Assembly (NCBI GenBank): GCA_964350435.1 | Contig: CAYGJS010000012.1 | Coordinates: 1-57,745, forward strand | DNA: 57,745 nt | DNA from: TMED27 sp964350435 | Lineage (GTDB): Bacteria > Pseudomonadota > Alphaproteobacteria > Micavibrionales > Micavibrionaceae | Direction of reading: 5' to 3' | Shown here: one piece after another, positions 45,301 to 54,426 of the stretch | How positions within the stretch are numbered: the stretch's first letter is position 1 | How the letters are laid out: the number at the start of each line of letters is the position of its first letter | The notes under the pieces: generated by a model | Databases searched by the model: none | Told to the model about the DNA's origin: nothing | Seen by the model: only the letters and a program-made list of their open reading frames with translations | Translations under genes and position numbers: made by a program

Positions 45301-47828
45301 CCGGTTGTTGAATCCACTGTAAAAATAGCGGAACCGGTTCCGCCTGTGACGCTGTAGCTTACGCTTTGCCCGGCATCGCCGGCATCGGCTGTGACGGATC
45401 CGATGACATCGCCATTTGTGGCAATCTCGGAGACCTGAATAGTTTGTCCTGTGCCGTTTGTCCCTGTATTGCGCGCTTCGTGGATAACCAGATTATCAAT
45501 ACCCAGAGATTCATTGGCATAACCGGGGATAATATTGGCGTTCACAATGTTTGAATTCCACCCAAAGCCCAAGCGCACATTGCTCGCATCTGTGCGGACT
45601 GTAAAGGTATAGCGGTGAATCTGGTCTTTTTGGGTCGAGGCTCCCATAAAAGAATACATTTCATTGTAATCATTCAAATCGCTCGGCGCTTCGGTCAGTT
45701 GCTGCACCGTCCAAGAGACATCGCCGAACTGCCCGTCAGCGTTTGCATCCCAACGCCAGATCATATTTTCCGACAAAACAAGTTCGTCATTGATGTAAAC
45801 ACCGAGTTTTTCATTATCCCAGTCATCCTGCTCAATGACATCAAAGCTGATGGTTACATATTCCTGGGAGCCGGAGAGCGTAAAGTCTTTATAGATATCC
45901 TGATCCAGCTCATTTGCAACATCTGAATTGACGATATTGCCGAGATATTCGGTGATCTGCCCGCCGGCATCATAGGTCAGGTTATTATTGTTAAAATCAC
46001 CATCCCAACCCGATGTGCCGCCTTCGAAATCATCATTATGCACCTCGACATAATCATAAAAAGTCGGCGTGTCATTGGTGCTGTCCACAGTGAGAGAGAA
46101 GGTTTGTCCGGTGGTTGTGTTGGCGCCATCTGTCACATCAAAAACAAAGCTGTCATTGCCGGAAGAGGTGTTGGTATAGGTGATGCGGCCATTGTTCAGA
46201 TCGGCTTGGGTGAAGGTATCACTTACGCCCAGTGCGACGCCGTTTCTGTAAAGCGTGCCGTTGGCGACATCCGTGGTGATGGTATAGACAATTTGGCTTG
46301 GCGCTGTGTCCGGATCAACGGCAATCAGAGAGGTATTGACGTTATCAGAGGATTGCGGCGGGAAGCTGTAGATTTTGAAATTCTCATCAATGCTGCCGCG
46401 GAAATTAGAATTGGCATTGCCGCCGCCATTATAGCCGCCTTCTGCGCCGGGTGCGCCAGCCGATGAAATACCTACACCGTTACCGTCACCGCCATCTATA
46501 TTTATCTCAGTAAAACCGTTCAAGGTGGCATCGGCTGTTGTGACGCCATGTTCGAACCAATCGAAATTCCCGGCCTCTTCGACGAAAAAGCGGAATTGGG
46601 AGGCGTTGCGGTCATATTCCACGACGACTGCATATTGGGTGTTTGTGGCAAGGGTCTCAATATCCGGTACGCGCGGCGTTGCTGTTGCGGAGCCAGCATA
46701 AAAATCAAGCTCCATATTATCATTGAGATAAAGCCCATATCCATTTCCGCCGCCGCCGGATTCAAATATGACCTCCCCGGGGACTGATCCCGAAGGCGCT
46801 GTGCCGGGTGTTGTGAAGACAATCGAAATTTGAAAACCGGCATTGTTATTGACAAAAGCTCCTGTATTGCCATAAATCCCCGCAGCTCTATCAAGCACGT
46901 TTTCACCGAACTGCGTTTGCTGCCCGCCGATCACGATGGTCTGGTTTTCTGCGACGTCTTGTCCGTTATTGGTGAGGGTGAAATCGTCATTCACCTCATT
47001 GACTGTGATATCAAAAGTCTCGGCGGCTGTGGTGGCGGTGCCGTCGGTGACGGTAAATTCAAAGCTGTCATTATTCGCGGCTTCATCGCCATTGTGGACG
47101 TAGCGCACTTCGCCTGCGTTGAGCTGTTGCAGGGTAAAGCTGCTGATGGCCACACCGGCATTGGTTGAAAGCTCAATGCGGCCATAGGTGACGGCGGATG
47201 TGATATTGATCGTCACGTTGGGATCGGTGTGATCGCCATCAGAAATCCCAAGCTCGGTTGCGGTGATTGTTGTCGTGGAATTTTCATTGACCGTCAATCC
47301 GCCATTGGTGTCGATTTCGGGCGCGTCATTCTGGGCCACGATATTGACGTTAATATTCTCACTGAACAGCAGGCCGAGTTGCATGTTTATCGTGCGGGAG
47401 GCGCTCGGCGTGTCTGATGTGTTGCGGTAGAGTACATTTTCGATCAGGCGCTCTAAGGCGGCTTGCGAGGTGGCTGATGTGAAATCTATTGTCAGGTTGT
47501 TTCCATTCACGCCGTCCGATGTAATGGTTCCGATGGCGCTGCCTTCATAAGATACAGTTGTGCCAGAGACGCTGATCTGGCCTGCGCCTGTGCCTTCATT
47601 GTTGATGGAAAGCTGGTCTTCTGCGCCGCCATTGTGTGAAATGGTGAGCGTTTCACCGTCAAAATCGTTGGTTCCCCCCGTAATGGCGACATCGCTGTCT
47701 AGCGTTTGGGGCGTATCATTGGCATCATTTTCCGCAAAGGTTGCCGTGCCGAGAAGCCCGCCTAAAGAGGCATCGAGCATAAGTCGCTTTTCCAGCTTTT
47801 GAATGCTGAGTTTTCTTTTTTTGATCAT
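39353..47828 (-). CDS. Giant cadherin/LamG/C-type-lectin surface protein (interrupted only by an assembly gap)
   Basis: Read on both sides of a 100-N gap, this is one gene of about 2,855 residues once the gap is sized at 192 bases (see repeat entry). The N-terminus is basic with the motif KLEKRLMLDASLGG and no Sec signal. Approximate order: Cadherin_3/CSPG-like repeats; LamG-like domain (residues 303-486); jelly-roll domain (588-784); cadherin domains (796-1001); C-type lectin-like domain (1009-1163, e.g. NGHMVTITSAGENTFVERMI); then about 15 tandem cadherin-like repeats with VNDAP linkers. The last 200 residues are charged and non-repetitive, without RTX repeats. It is probably a secreted adhesin that binds carbohydrate, exported by the genes just upstream. 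Confidence 0.88.
40905..42014. repeat. Identical cadherin-module duplication, 900-base period, with assembly gap 41860-41959
   Basis: Bases 40905-40959 recur identically at 41805-41859, and 41152-41206 recur at 41960-42014. The N run therefore lies inside the second copy of a 302-base module. The missing part corresponds to 40960-41151, 192 bases, divisible by three. Using 192 instead of 100 restores both the 900-base period and the reading frame. Confidence 0.85.
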
Positions 47829-47948
47829 ATTATTGGTTGTCCTAAATATCTTTAAGTAAAAGATAATCCCCTACATTCAGTGTAGTGAAAGAATGTTATA
47901 TAAGGGTTAAAATTATCTAAAACTTTATGCAGTATGATAAAGAGGGAC

Positions 47949-50099
47949 TCAGTTGAGATTGACTTCACGCAGGAAAAGATTAAAAAATTGTCTGAAAAAC
48001 TGAAAAAGCGGCACTTCAATAGAGGCTGATAAACGAATATCGCCCTTCAAAACCATCATATAATCATAAGTAGGTGCCTGGTCAGGCTTTAAAGTTACAA
48101 GATAGGCACTATCCAGAGGTTTAAGAACAGGATTGCCAAGAGCATCTCTATGATCCTGTGTGGAAGCAATATGACCGCCATACAGAGAGGAGAATTCAGG
48201 CCAGTCCAATTCTTTTGAATCGACAGTTCCAATTGTTTCTATTGTGACCGGCAAAGCATGATGCGGAGCAATATCCGGATAAAAATATCCCGCGCGGCCG
48301 CCCTCCAGACGTGAGACCGCATTTTCGGGTAAAAAAGTCACAATTTTTAGATCATTTTTATTTTTGATCCGAAACAATAACTCTGTCTTCGAAACGCTGC
48401 GCCCCTCATGAATATAAGGGTTCAAATCGACGATGACCCCATCAAAAGGCGCCTTTATAATCAGGTTTTCTAATTTATTCTCTATTTGTTCCAAACGCAC
48501 TTTATTGGCTTGGATCTCTGCGTTGAGGTCATTGCTCGGTTTTAAATGCTCCGGCAAATAACTTTGTTTGGAAAGCAATAACAGCAATCTTTCATGTTCA
48601 ACTTTGGCTTTATTATAGTCATGCTGGAGGCTCTTGGAATTTAAAACACCTAAAATGTCGCCTTTCCTCACATCCATAAGGTTTTCAACTCTGAGGCTTT
48701 CGATATCCGCCGCTTCGGAGGAATAAACACCATGCAGATTGGACGGAACCATAAGAGCTTTGGAGTGTACCTGGCTATTGACCGGCAAGACCAAAAGCAG
48801 AAGAAAAACACCGGCAAAGCTGAGCGTTATACGGGCGCGACGGCTTGAAAACAGACTTGCACGCATCTCATACCATTTTTTAAGTTCATTCCATATGGGG
48901 CGACCAATAAACCACCATAACTCGACAAGCATAAGAAAAAGCCCCAAGGGTTTGAAAAACAGATAATAAACAAGAAGGGCAATCCCCAAAAACAGGAAAA
49001 AACGATAAATAAGAACACACAACCCGAAAACACTCATAAACAAGACGGTTTTTGTCGGCGTAAAGGCTTCTGGATGCACTTCATCTGTTGCGAATAGCCA
49101 CCGTCTAATCTGCCAGCGTGCGGCATCAAAAGCTCTATTTTGCAGGTTTTCAATACCCATCATGTCAGACAGAATGTAATACCCGTCAAAACGCATAAGC
49201 GGGTTCAAGTTGACCAGCAAAGACCCGATCAGCGAAATCGCAATCACCGTAACACAAATAGATTGTAAAACAGGGTCAGGGGTAATATTCCAAAGAATAA
49301 GAAAGAAAGCAGCAAGATATAACTCTGATAAAACACCAGCCAGCCCAATATGAAGCCTTTTTGAACGCTCTGCAATGCGCCAGCTTGCCGTTGTTTCCGT
49401 ATAAAGAATCGGGTACATGATGATGAACGCAACGCCCATATGGGGCACCGGAATACCGTATTTCGTAGCAACATAAGCGTGACCGAATTCGTGAACAATT
49501 TTGATGAAAATAAGCGTGATTGCCGATAGAAGAATACCGCCAGGTGTCAGAATCTGCATGAATGTATGGGTGAATTCATCGAACCGTGCAGACGTCAGAA
49601 TCATCCCTGTGATCAGCATGGCGACCATAACAAGCAGAAATCCCTTTGAAAGCAGAGGTCTGATGTATGGAATGCTAAAATCCAAAAAGCGCTGCGGCTT
49701 TAAAATAGGCAGTGTAAAAAACAAATAACCATGTAAAATCTTCGAAAAGAGCCCTTTTTGCGGCAGTTCTTTTTGCTGAGCTTTTGCTGAAGACAAAGCC
49801 AACAGATTGTTTTCTGACAAAAACCCCAGAAGCCTCTCCACATCATCAAGATCAATCTCCAAAGATGTTTCCTGATTGACCTGTCGAATAAGATCGGACA
49901 CGGTGCTCGCTTTGTGCATTCGGGAAAAACACTCAAACTCAAGCCAGCCGAGCTGATAATACTCATTGGAAACCGGATCATGGATCATCCAGCGCGGAGA
50001 ACCATCATAGGATTGTTCAAACCGCGAGAGATTAAGTGTTCCTTTTAACTGCGGAAGCGGTAAAGACGAGAGATCAACCTGTTCTGAATCCGTCCCCAT
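47949..50099 (-). CDS. PqqD-like / M50 metalloprotease / HlyD fusion protein
   Basis: A 716-residue three-part membrane protein. Residues about 25-105 are a PqqD/RRE-like peptide-binding domain (RWMIHDPVSNEYYQLGWLEF, then LDDVERLLGFLSENNLL). Residues about 150-420 are a polytopic M50 site-2-protease-like core with HEFGH (203-207) and NPLMRFDGYY (N299, D305). The C-terminal third, after another TM near 430, is a HlyD-type barrel-sandwich adaptor (VRKGDILGVLNSKSL; IIKAPFDGVIVDLNPYIHEG). It could recognise the giant protein's N-terminus, cleave or translocate it, and hand it to the outer-membrane channel (inference). It abuts the GAF-HlyD gene with no gap. Confidence 0.85.
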   Translation of the reverse strand: MGTDSEQVDLSSLPLPQLKGTLNLSRFEQSYDGSPRWMIHDPVSNEYYQLGWLEFECFSRMHKASTVSDLIRQVNQETSLEIDLDDVERLLGFLSENNLLALSSAKAQQKELPQKGLFSKILHGYLFFTLPILKPQRFLDFSIPYIRPLLSKGFLLVMVAMLITGMILTSARFDEFTHTFMQILTPGGILLSAITLIFIKIVHEFGHAYVATKYGIPVPHMGVAFIIMYPILYTETTASWRIAERSKRLHIGLAGVLSELYLAAFFLILWNITPDPVLQSICVTVIAISLIGSLLVNLNPLMRFDGYYILSDMMGIENLQNRAFDAARWQIRRWLFATDEVHPEAFTPTKTVLFMSVFGLCVLIYRFFLFLGIALLVYYLFFKPLGLFLMLVELWWFIGRPIWNELKKWYEMRASLFSSRRARITLSFAGVFLLLLVLPVNSQVHSKALMVPSNLHGVYSSEAADIESLRVENLMDVRKGDILGVLNSKSLQHDYNKAKVEHERLLLLLSKQSYLPEHLKPSNDLNAEIQANKVRLEQIENKLENLIIKAPFDGVIVDLNPYIHEGRSVSKTELLFRIKNKNDLKIVTFLPENAVSRLEGGRAGYFYPDIAPHHALPVTIETIGTVDSKELDWPEFSSLYGGHIASTQDHRDALGNPVLKPLDSAYLVTLKPDQAPTYDYMMVLKGDIRLSASIEVPLFQFFRQFFNLFLREVNLN

Positions 50100-51443
50100 C
50101 TAAACACCGATTATTTGTCTTAAAGACGCCAGCGGCCTGCGTATAATTGCATAAGATAAAACAGTCCAGTGCCCGTATATTTTGGCCGAACCTTTCCACC
50201 CAATCCGAAGTACATCATTGTTGTTTTCGGCAATATCGGCTCTGGCCTTATAGCTTAAAAGACCATCGGGATCCGGACTGGCCTGAAATCCTAATGTATG
50301 AATTTGAGCCTTAATACTTTTCAGAGGCAACATATTCAAATAAAAACGGATACTGTGGTCTTTATTGAAAGGAACAAGAGAATCGATTGGGATCCTGAGT
50401 AGCAATTCAGTGTTTTGTGGATTGGCGATTTGCAGGATAGTTTGGCCTGTCGCAAAGGGAGCACCCTCAATGCTCGACTTATCCGCATAAATTGCAACGC
50501 CGCTTGTATTGGATTGAATTGTGCTTCTTTGCAAAAGTTGCTGTGCATAATCATATTCTAATTGTTTAAGCTTAAGTTCTTCCCTCAGCAGCCCCAGATC
50601 AGCATTTTTTTCTGGATTGGAAATAGCCACCCTTTTGGTTTGTGAGATGTTGGCGCGTACGATATCCAAAGCCTGTTTTGCAATTTCAGCCTCGGCCTTC
50701 AAAACGGTCTGATCCATTTGCACGATATCCTGCCCCTGCTGAACGTCAGATCCTGGCACGACTAAAACCTCACGAACAATCCCGTCATAGGAAGCGGCAA
50801 TAATTTCAGCGTCCTTGGCAACGATTTCTGCGGGCGCAGTGATAGAGAGCCTCACAGGCAAAAAACAAAGAAAAACCAACCCGATAAAAATGGCTTTTTT
50901 ATATTGATTTAGCTTGCCCCATATCCCGAAAACAGGATTTTTCTGCTGTGTTTCAAGGGCGTTTTGTAACGAAGCGCAATATTGGTCACAAAGCTCTTCC
51001 AGCAGTTTGGCTTCTGCTGGGTTAAAGGGAGTCTTACGATCAAACCATAGCCCTCCCAATACACCATGTTCCTTAGATTTAAAGATAATCAATAAACCGC
51101 TTTTATGGGCATAGTCCGCCCAGTCTTTCTGCAGCGCCTGAGGCATGTCATCAGGCTTTACAATGCCGCAATGAACAGCCCCATCCCAGTGTGTTCCTAC
51201 ACTCTTGATATACGATGTTACCACATCACAAAACCAGACGGAGAACGGACTCTTAGTGTCGATTTGACCACCACCGGAAACCGAACGAATGCGGATATGA
51301 TGATGATCATAGAGCCAAAATATAGCCTGTTCGTAAGGCACAAGTTTGTAAGGGGCGTTTACAAACTGGAATTCAAGGTCTTTAAGTGATGAAGTGTGCC
51401 TGACTGTTTTTTGCAGATCATGCAAAAGGAGAAGCCTGTCCAT
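50100..51443 (-). CDS. GAF-HlyD hybrid membrane-fusion protein
   Basis: A 447-residue protein. Residues 1-165 look like a cytoplasmic GAF-type domain (LVPYEQAIFWLYDHHHIRIR; KLLEELCDQYCASLQNALE). A TM segment at about 187-207 follows, then a HlyD adaptor: YDGIVREVLVVPGSDVQQGQ, a coiled-coil hairpin (about 245-310) and a lipoyl-like second half (NTSGVAIYADKSSIEGAPF). The adaptor would span the periplasm, while the GAF part could sense a cytoplasmic ligand. The 5-base gap to its upstream neighbour indicates one transcript. Confidence 0.8.
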   Translation of the reverse strand: MDRLLLLHDLQKTVRHTSSLKDLEFQFVNAPYKLVPYEQAIFWLYDHHHIRIRSVSGGGQIDTKSPFSVWFCDVVTSYIKSVGTHWDGAVHCGIVKPDDMPQALQKDWADYAHKSGLLIIFKSKEHGVLGGLWFDRKTPFNPAEAKLLEELCDQYCASLQNALETQQKNPVFGIWGKLNQYKKAIFIGLVFLCFLPVRLSITAPAEIVAKDAEIIAASYDGIVREVLVVPGSDVQQGQDIVQMDQTVLKAEAEIAKQALDIVRANISQTKRVAISNPEKNADLGLLREELKLKQLEYDYAQQLLQRSTIQSNTSGVAIYADKSSIEGAPFATGQTILQIANPQNTELLLRIPIDSLVPFNKDHSIRFYLNMLPLKSIKAQIHTLGFQASPDPDGLLSYKARADIAENNNDVLRIGWKGSAKIYGHWTVLSYAIIRRPLASLRQIIGV

Positions 51444-51448
51444 TCATC

Positions 51449-52462
51449 TCACCGTCCGTTTTTTTCTTCTAAAATGCCGATAATATTCGCATCTCTGATT
51501 TCGTGGGCATCAATGCTGACAATGCCGCTCATGCCAAGATACAAATTATCACCATCCGTTTCTATCTGACCAACAACCTGAATGGTCTCGCTCACCGGAT
51601 CAATCTCTCCGTGGATACGAATGATTTTTCCGTCATAAGATTGATCCATATCTTCAATATAAACAGAAAGAGGGGCTCCAACATTAATCCAGCGCAGCCA
51701 GCGTGAGGGAACAACAAATTGCACATTCATGCTTTCTGTTTCTGCAATCTCTATCAAAACACGGTCGGTTCTGGTGTATTCTTGTGCGTTTGCAAGCCTG
51801 TTTGTCACCCGCCCGTCAAAAGGTGCCCTGATCAAACAATCCGTCATTTCTTCGGCAAGAATTTCTGATTGCACCTCAGCCTGAATTTTTTCGGTATCCA
51901 TCTGCTGCATTTCGATATCGGAAAGCATCCCGAGCTTGAGCAGCCGAAAGCTGCTCTTGATTTTTGTTTTGATCAGGCCACTTTGGGCTTCCAGAAGTTT
52001 CTGTTCGCCTTTAATATCCGCGCAGACATATTCAACAAGCAAATCCCCTTTTTGAAAGAAATCCCCATTATGAACATAAATATCCTTAATTTTATCATCG
52101 CGGCTTGATGAAATAACAACCTGACGTGCTGCAACCAAAACAGAGTCAGTCTTTAATTCACGATCTTCAAGCTCGAACCGAAACTGTGTTGGCTCTTTCG
52201 GTGTTTCCTCAGAACCAGCCGCAGGTTCAATATCGGAAACATGGATCACATCATTATGATTCTGAAACGGCGGTATGGCATGACTTTGAAAAGAGTTCAA
52301 AAAATCCATGAAAGTAAGTTCGGCGGGCCTTAACAGGTTATTGTGAATTTCGCTGACCACAGACGCAGCTGTTTTCGTCGGCAAAAACAGGACAAACACC
52401 ACAAAAAACAGCATCCCAACCGGTAAGAAAATATAAAGTTTCAACCGTCTAAAAATGTTCAT
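51449..52462 (-). CDS. HlyD/RND-type periplasmic adaptor
   Basis: A 337-residue membrane-fusion protein with one N-terminal TM (9-28). The first lipoyl half-motif is KIKDIYVHNGDFFQKGDLLV, then a helical hairpin (about 155-205), the second half CLIRAPFDGRVTNRLANAQE and a beta-barrel (NVQFVVPSRWLRWINVGAPL). It is the third adaptor-containing gene product of the locus. The start overlaps the TolC gene stop by 4 bases. Confidence 0.88.
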   Translation of the reverse strand: MNIFRRLKLYIFLPVGMLFFVVFVLFLPTKTAASVVSEIHNNLLRPAELTFMDFLNSFQSHAIPPFQNHNDVIHVSDIEPAAGSEETPKEPTQFRFELEDRELKTDSVLVAARQVVISSSRDDKIKDIYVHNGDFFQKGDLLVEYVCADIKGEQKLLEAQSGLIKTKIKSSFRLLKLGMLSDIEMQQMDTEKIQAEVQSEILAEEMTDCLIRAPFDGRVTNRLANAQEYTRTDRVLIEIAETESMNVQFVVPSRWLRWINVGAPLSVYIEDMDQSYDGKIIRIHGEIDPVSETIQVVGQIETDGDNLYLGMSGIVSIDAHEIRDANIIGILEEKNGR

Positions 52463-53961
52463 TTAACCTGCTCCTCATAAAACACATCGAACAACGCATT
52501 GTGAGAGGGTGAGCTTTGGTCTGATGTTGAAGGCTCTGTCGTTTCAATATTAAAACCCAAACTGTTTAATAAAGAGGCACGCGCCCCTTGAAGGCCGACA
52601 TACGCGACATCTTTGTTGACAGACGATAATGCTTCATCCATCGCGGCAATCAGATTGTCTTCATGCGTGCCCAAACCGTCTTCGGCTCTAATCCGCGCGA
52701 TCGCAGCCTTACGGGCGGAATTTCTGTGAACATTGCTTAAGATATTATAGCTTGATTTTTCTAAATCAACTTGATGCTTGGCAATGTTCACTTGCGCCAA
52801 AATAGCAGCAATAATGGACTGTGTTTTCTGATCTTCGATTTTCTGAGCCGTATCTGCCGATTGTATACGCGCAGGCAGGGTTAAAATTTTTGTAATGCTC
52901 TGCACAAGGCTTCCGGTCATGCTTAACCACTGATTATCCTGGAGGTATTTGTTGGAATCTCTGTTAAACGTAAATAGAAAAGAGGCTCCGGGAAAGGTTT
53001 CCAAAACAGCGAGACGTTTATTCCGCAAAGCAATATTCTGATTGAGAAACTGCTCGCTGATTTCAGGTCTGTTTTTAAGTGCAAATTCTTCAAGGCTCGC
53101 AATGTCATCAGCCACGGGCAAGTCCGAAATAATATGGTTGAGTGCCGCCTCATCATTGAGTTCCAATATTGCAGAAGGATGCAGGTTCAAGAGCGTTTTA
53201 AGTTCAACACTGGCCAAACTCAGAGATTTTTCCTGTTCGTCAAACTGTTGAAGACGCTGTAAAATCATATCCTGCCGTTCCAGACCGTAATCTGCAGAAA
53301 CCAGTCTTGCACTCATGGCATGATCAATTGATGTCAAGTGCCCCTCGGCACGTTTCTTCAAAGCGAATAAACGCTGTTCCGATTTTTGAGCGGCTAAAGC
53401 ACGATGATAGGCAATCACGATATCTTTCTTAAGATTATGCGCAACCTTTCTCTGGCGCTCTGCAGCAATTTTTTGACGGTCTGAAGCTGTTTTGGATCGA
53501 AGAACAGCCAACGCAACATCCAAGAGGTTCCAGCTTGTCTCAAGTTCCGATGTACGCCGGGTTTGCTCCGTCGACACAGATGGCTCCAATGATTGATTTC
53601 CAGTCAGGACAGAAAGGCTAGAACTGGCACCAGGGTTAGAGCGGCTAATAACATTATATTTGGCTTGAACGGAAGGAAAAGCTTCAAGACGCTGTAAGGT
53701 GATAGCATCACTGGCAGACAATGTTTCAAGCGCGGCAATTCGCAAATCCAGATTTTGCTTCAACCCCATATGAAGGGCATCATTGAGAGAAAGCTTATAA
53801 ACTCCCCGCTCATTGGCAAGAGAAGACTCTGCTGTAGAAGAGCCTCCAATATATTGAGAAAAGTCAAAGGATTGAGAGTCAACATAAGAACCAGTGCAGC
53901 CGCTTATAAGAAGTGCCGCGCACACAACCGCAAATTCAGATTTTAATTTTTCTATAAACAT
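52459..53961 (-). CDS. TolC-like outer-membrane efflux lipoprotein
   Basis: A 500-residue OEP-family channel with lipoprotein signal (lipobox LISGC, Cys22). The body has the duplicated helical OEP repeats: YKLSLNDALHMGLKQNLDLR, ETSWNLLDVALAVLRSKTAS, and in the second half ALKNRPEISEQFLNQNIALR. It would form the outer-membrane tunnel of the export system. It is the first gene of the minus-strand unit tolC / adaptor / GAF-adaptor / M50-adaptor / giant protein. No ABC ATPase, RND pump or MFS pump is in the unit. Confidence 0.9.
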   Translation of the reverse strand: MFIEKLKSEFAVVCAALLISGCTGSYVDSQSFDFSQYIGGSSTAESSLANERGVYKLSLNDALHMGLKQNLDLRIAALETLSASDAITLQRLEAFPSVQAKYNVISRSNPGASSSLSVLTGNQSLEPSVSTEQTRRTSELETSWNLLDVALAVLRSKTASDRQKIAAERQRKVAHNLKKDIVIAYHRALAAQKSEQRLFALKKRAEGHLTSIDHAMSARLVSADYGLERQDMILQRLQQFDEQEKSLSLASVELKTLLNLHPSAILELNDEAALNHIISDLPVADDIASLEEFALKNRPEISEQFLNQNIALRNKRLAVLETFPGASFLFTFNRDSNKYLQDNQWLSMTGSLVQSITKILTLPARIQSADTAQKIEDQKTQSIIAAILAQVNIAKHQVDLEKSSYNILSNVHRNSARKAAIARIRAEDGLGTHEDNLIAAMDEALSSVNKDVAYVGLQGARASLLNSLGFNIETTEPSTSDQSSPSHNALFDVFYEEQVK

Positions 53962-53984
53962 ATTCTGAACCGAACAAAAAGAAC

Positions 53985-54014
53985 ATTATGTCAGTTTTAT
54001 TATTTAGACATAAT
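53985..54014. promoter_or_regulatory. Inverted repeat upstream of the export operon
   Basis: Perfect 8-base arms attatgtc (53985-53992) and gacataat (54007-54014) with a 14-base spacer, 24 bases upstream of the TolC-like gene start. It may be an operator or part of the leader. Bases 54015-54173 are AT-rich with no gene. Confidence 0.4.
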
Positions 54015-54173
54015 AATAAAGCAGTATCCACCAAGATAATCATACAATTAAAATAGTATGTGAATCAACACTATAAGCGTCGTCATTTCACTCCTCGCAC
54101 TCACGTTTAAAATTTATATGAATATTTTCCTATAAAATAGAGGATAAGTCAATCCACCCGCCAAAGAAAAATT

Positions 54174-54255
54174 GTCATCTCGAACAGCGCGCAGCGATGG
54201 AGAGATCTTTTAAAACTGGGCGTTGGTCAGATTTCTCACATGCGTTCGAAATGAC
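54174..54255. repeat. 82-base inverted-repeat element (MITE/REP-like)
   Basis: The ends are gtcatctcgaac and gttcgaaatgac, inverted repeats with one mismatch over 12 bases. Inside are gagagatctttt and cagatttctc, which also pair partly. Such elements are widespread dispersed repeats in bacterial intergenic DNA. Only one copy is visible in this window. Confidence 0.6.
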
Positions 54256-54307
54256 ATATTTTTAAGGGGTGCTAGGGCGCTTTATGGTGGTTGGTTGGGT
54301 CATTTAA

Positions 54308-54340
54308 TTTTTAACACGAAGGACACAGAGTTACACGAAG
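54308..54340. repeat. Dispersed repeat, copy 2 (inverted relative to copy 1)
   Basis: The element starts tttttaacacgaaggacac and continues agagttacacgaag. Its reverse complement aligns with 9178-9210 with only a few mismatches. The rest of 54256-54426 holds nothing I can identify. Confidence 0.5.
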
Positions 54341-54426
54341 TTTTTAGCGCTTCTTGTTTGATCAGCCCTCGAAATTCTCGACGGTGTAGACGGAGGCGCA
54401 TTTGGGGCATGGGGGGAGGGTGGCGG

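Noticed and set aside
39353..53961. Calling the export locus a classical type I secretion system
   Set aside because: There is no ABC ATPase gene, no RTX repeats and no typical C-terminal signal; three adaptor domains and an M50 module replace them.
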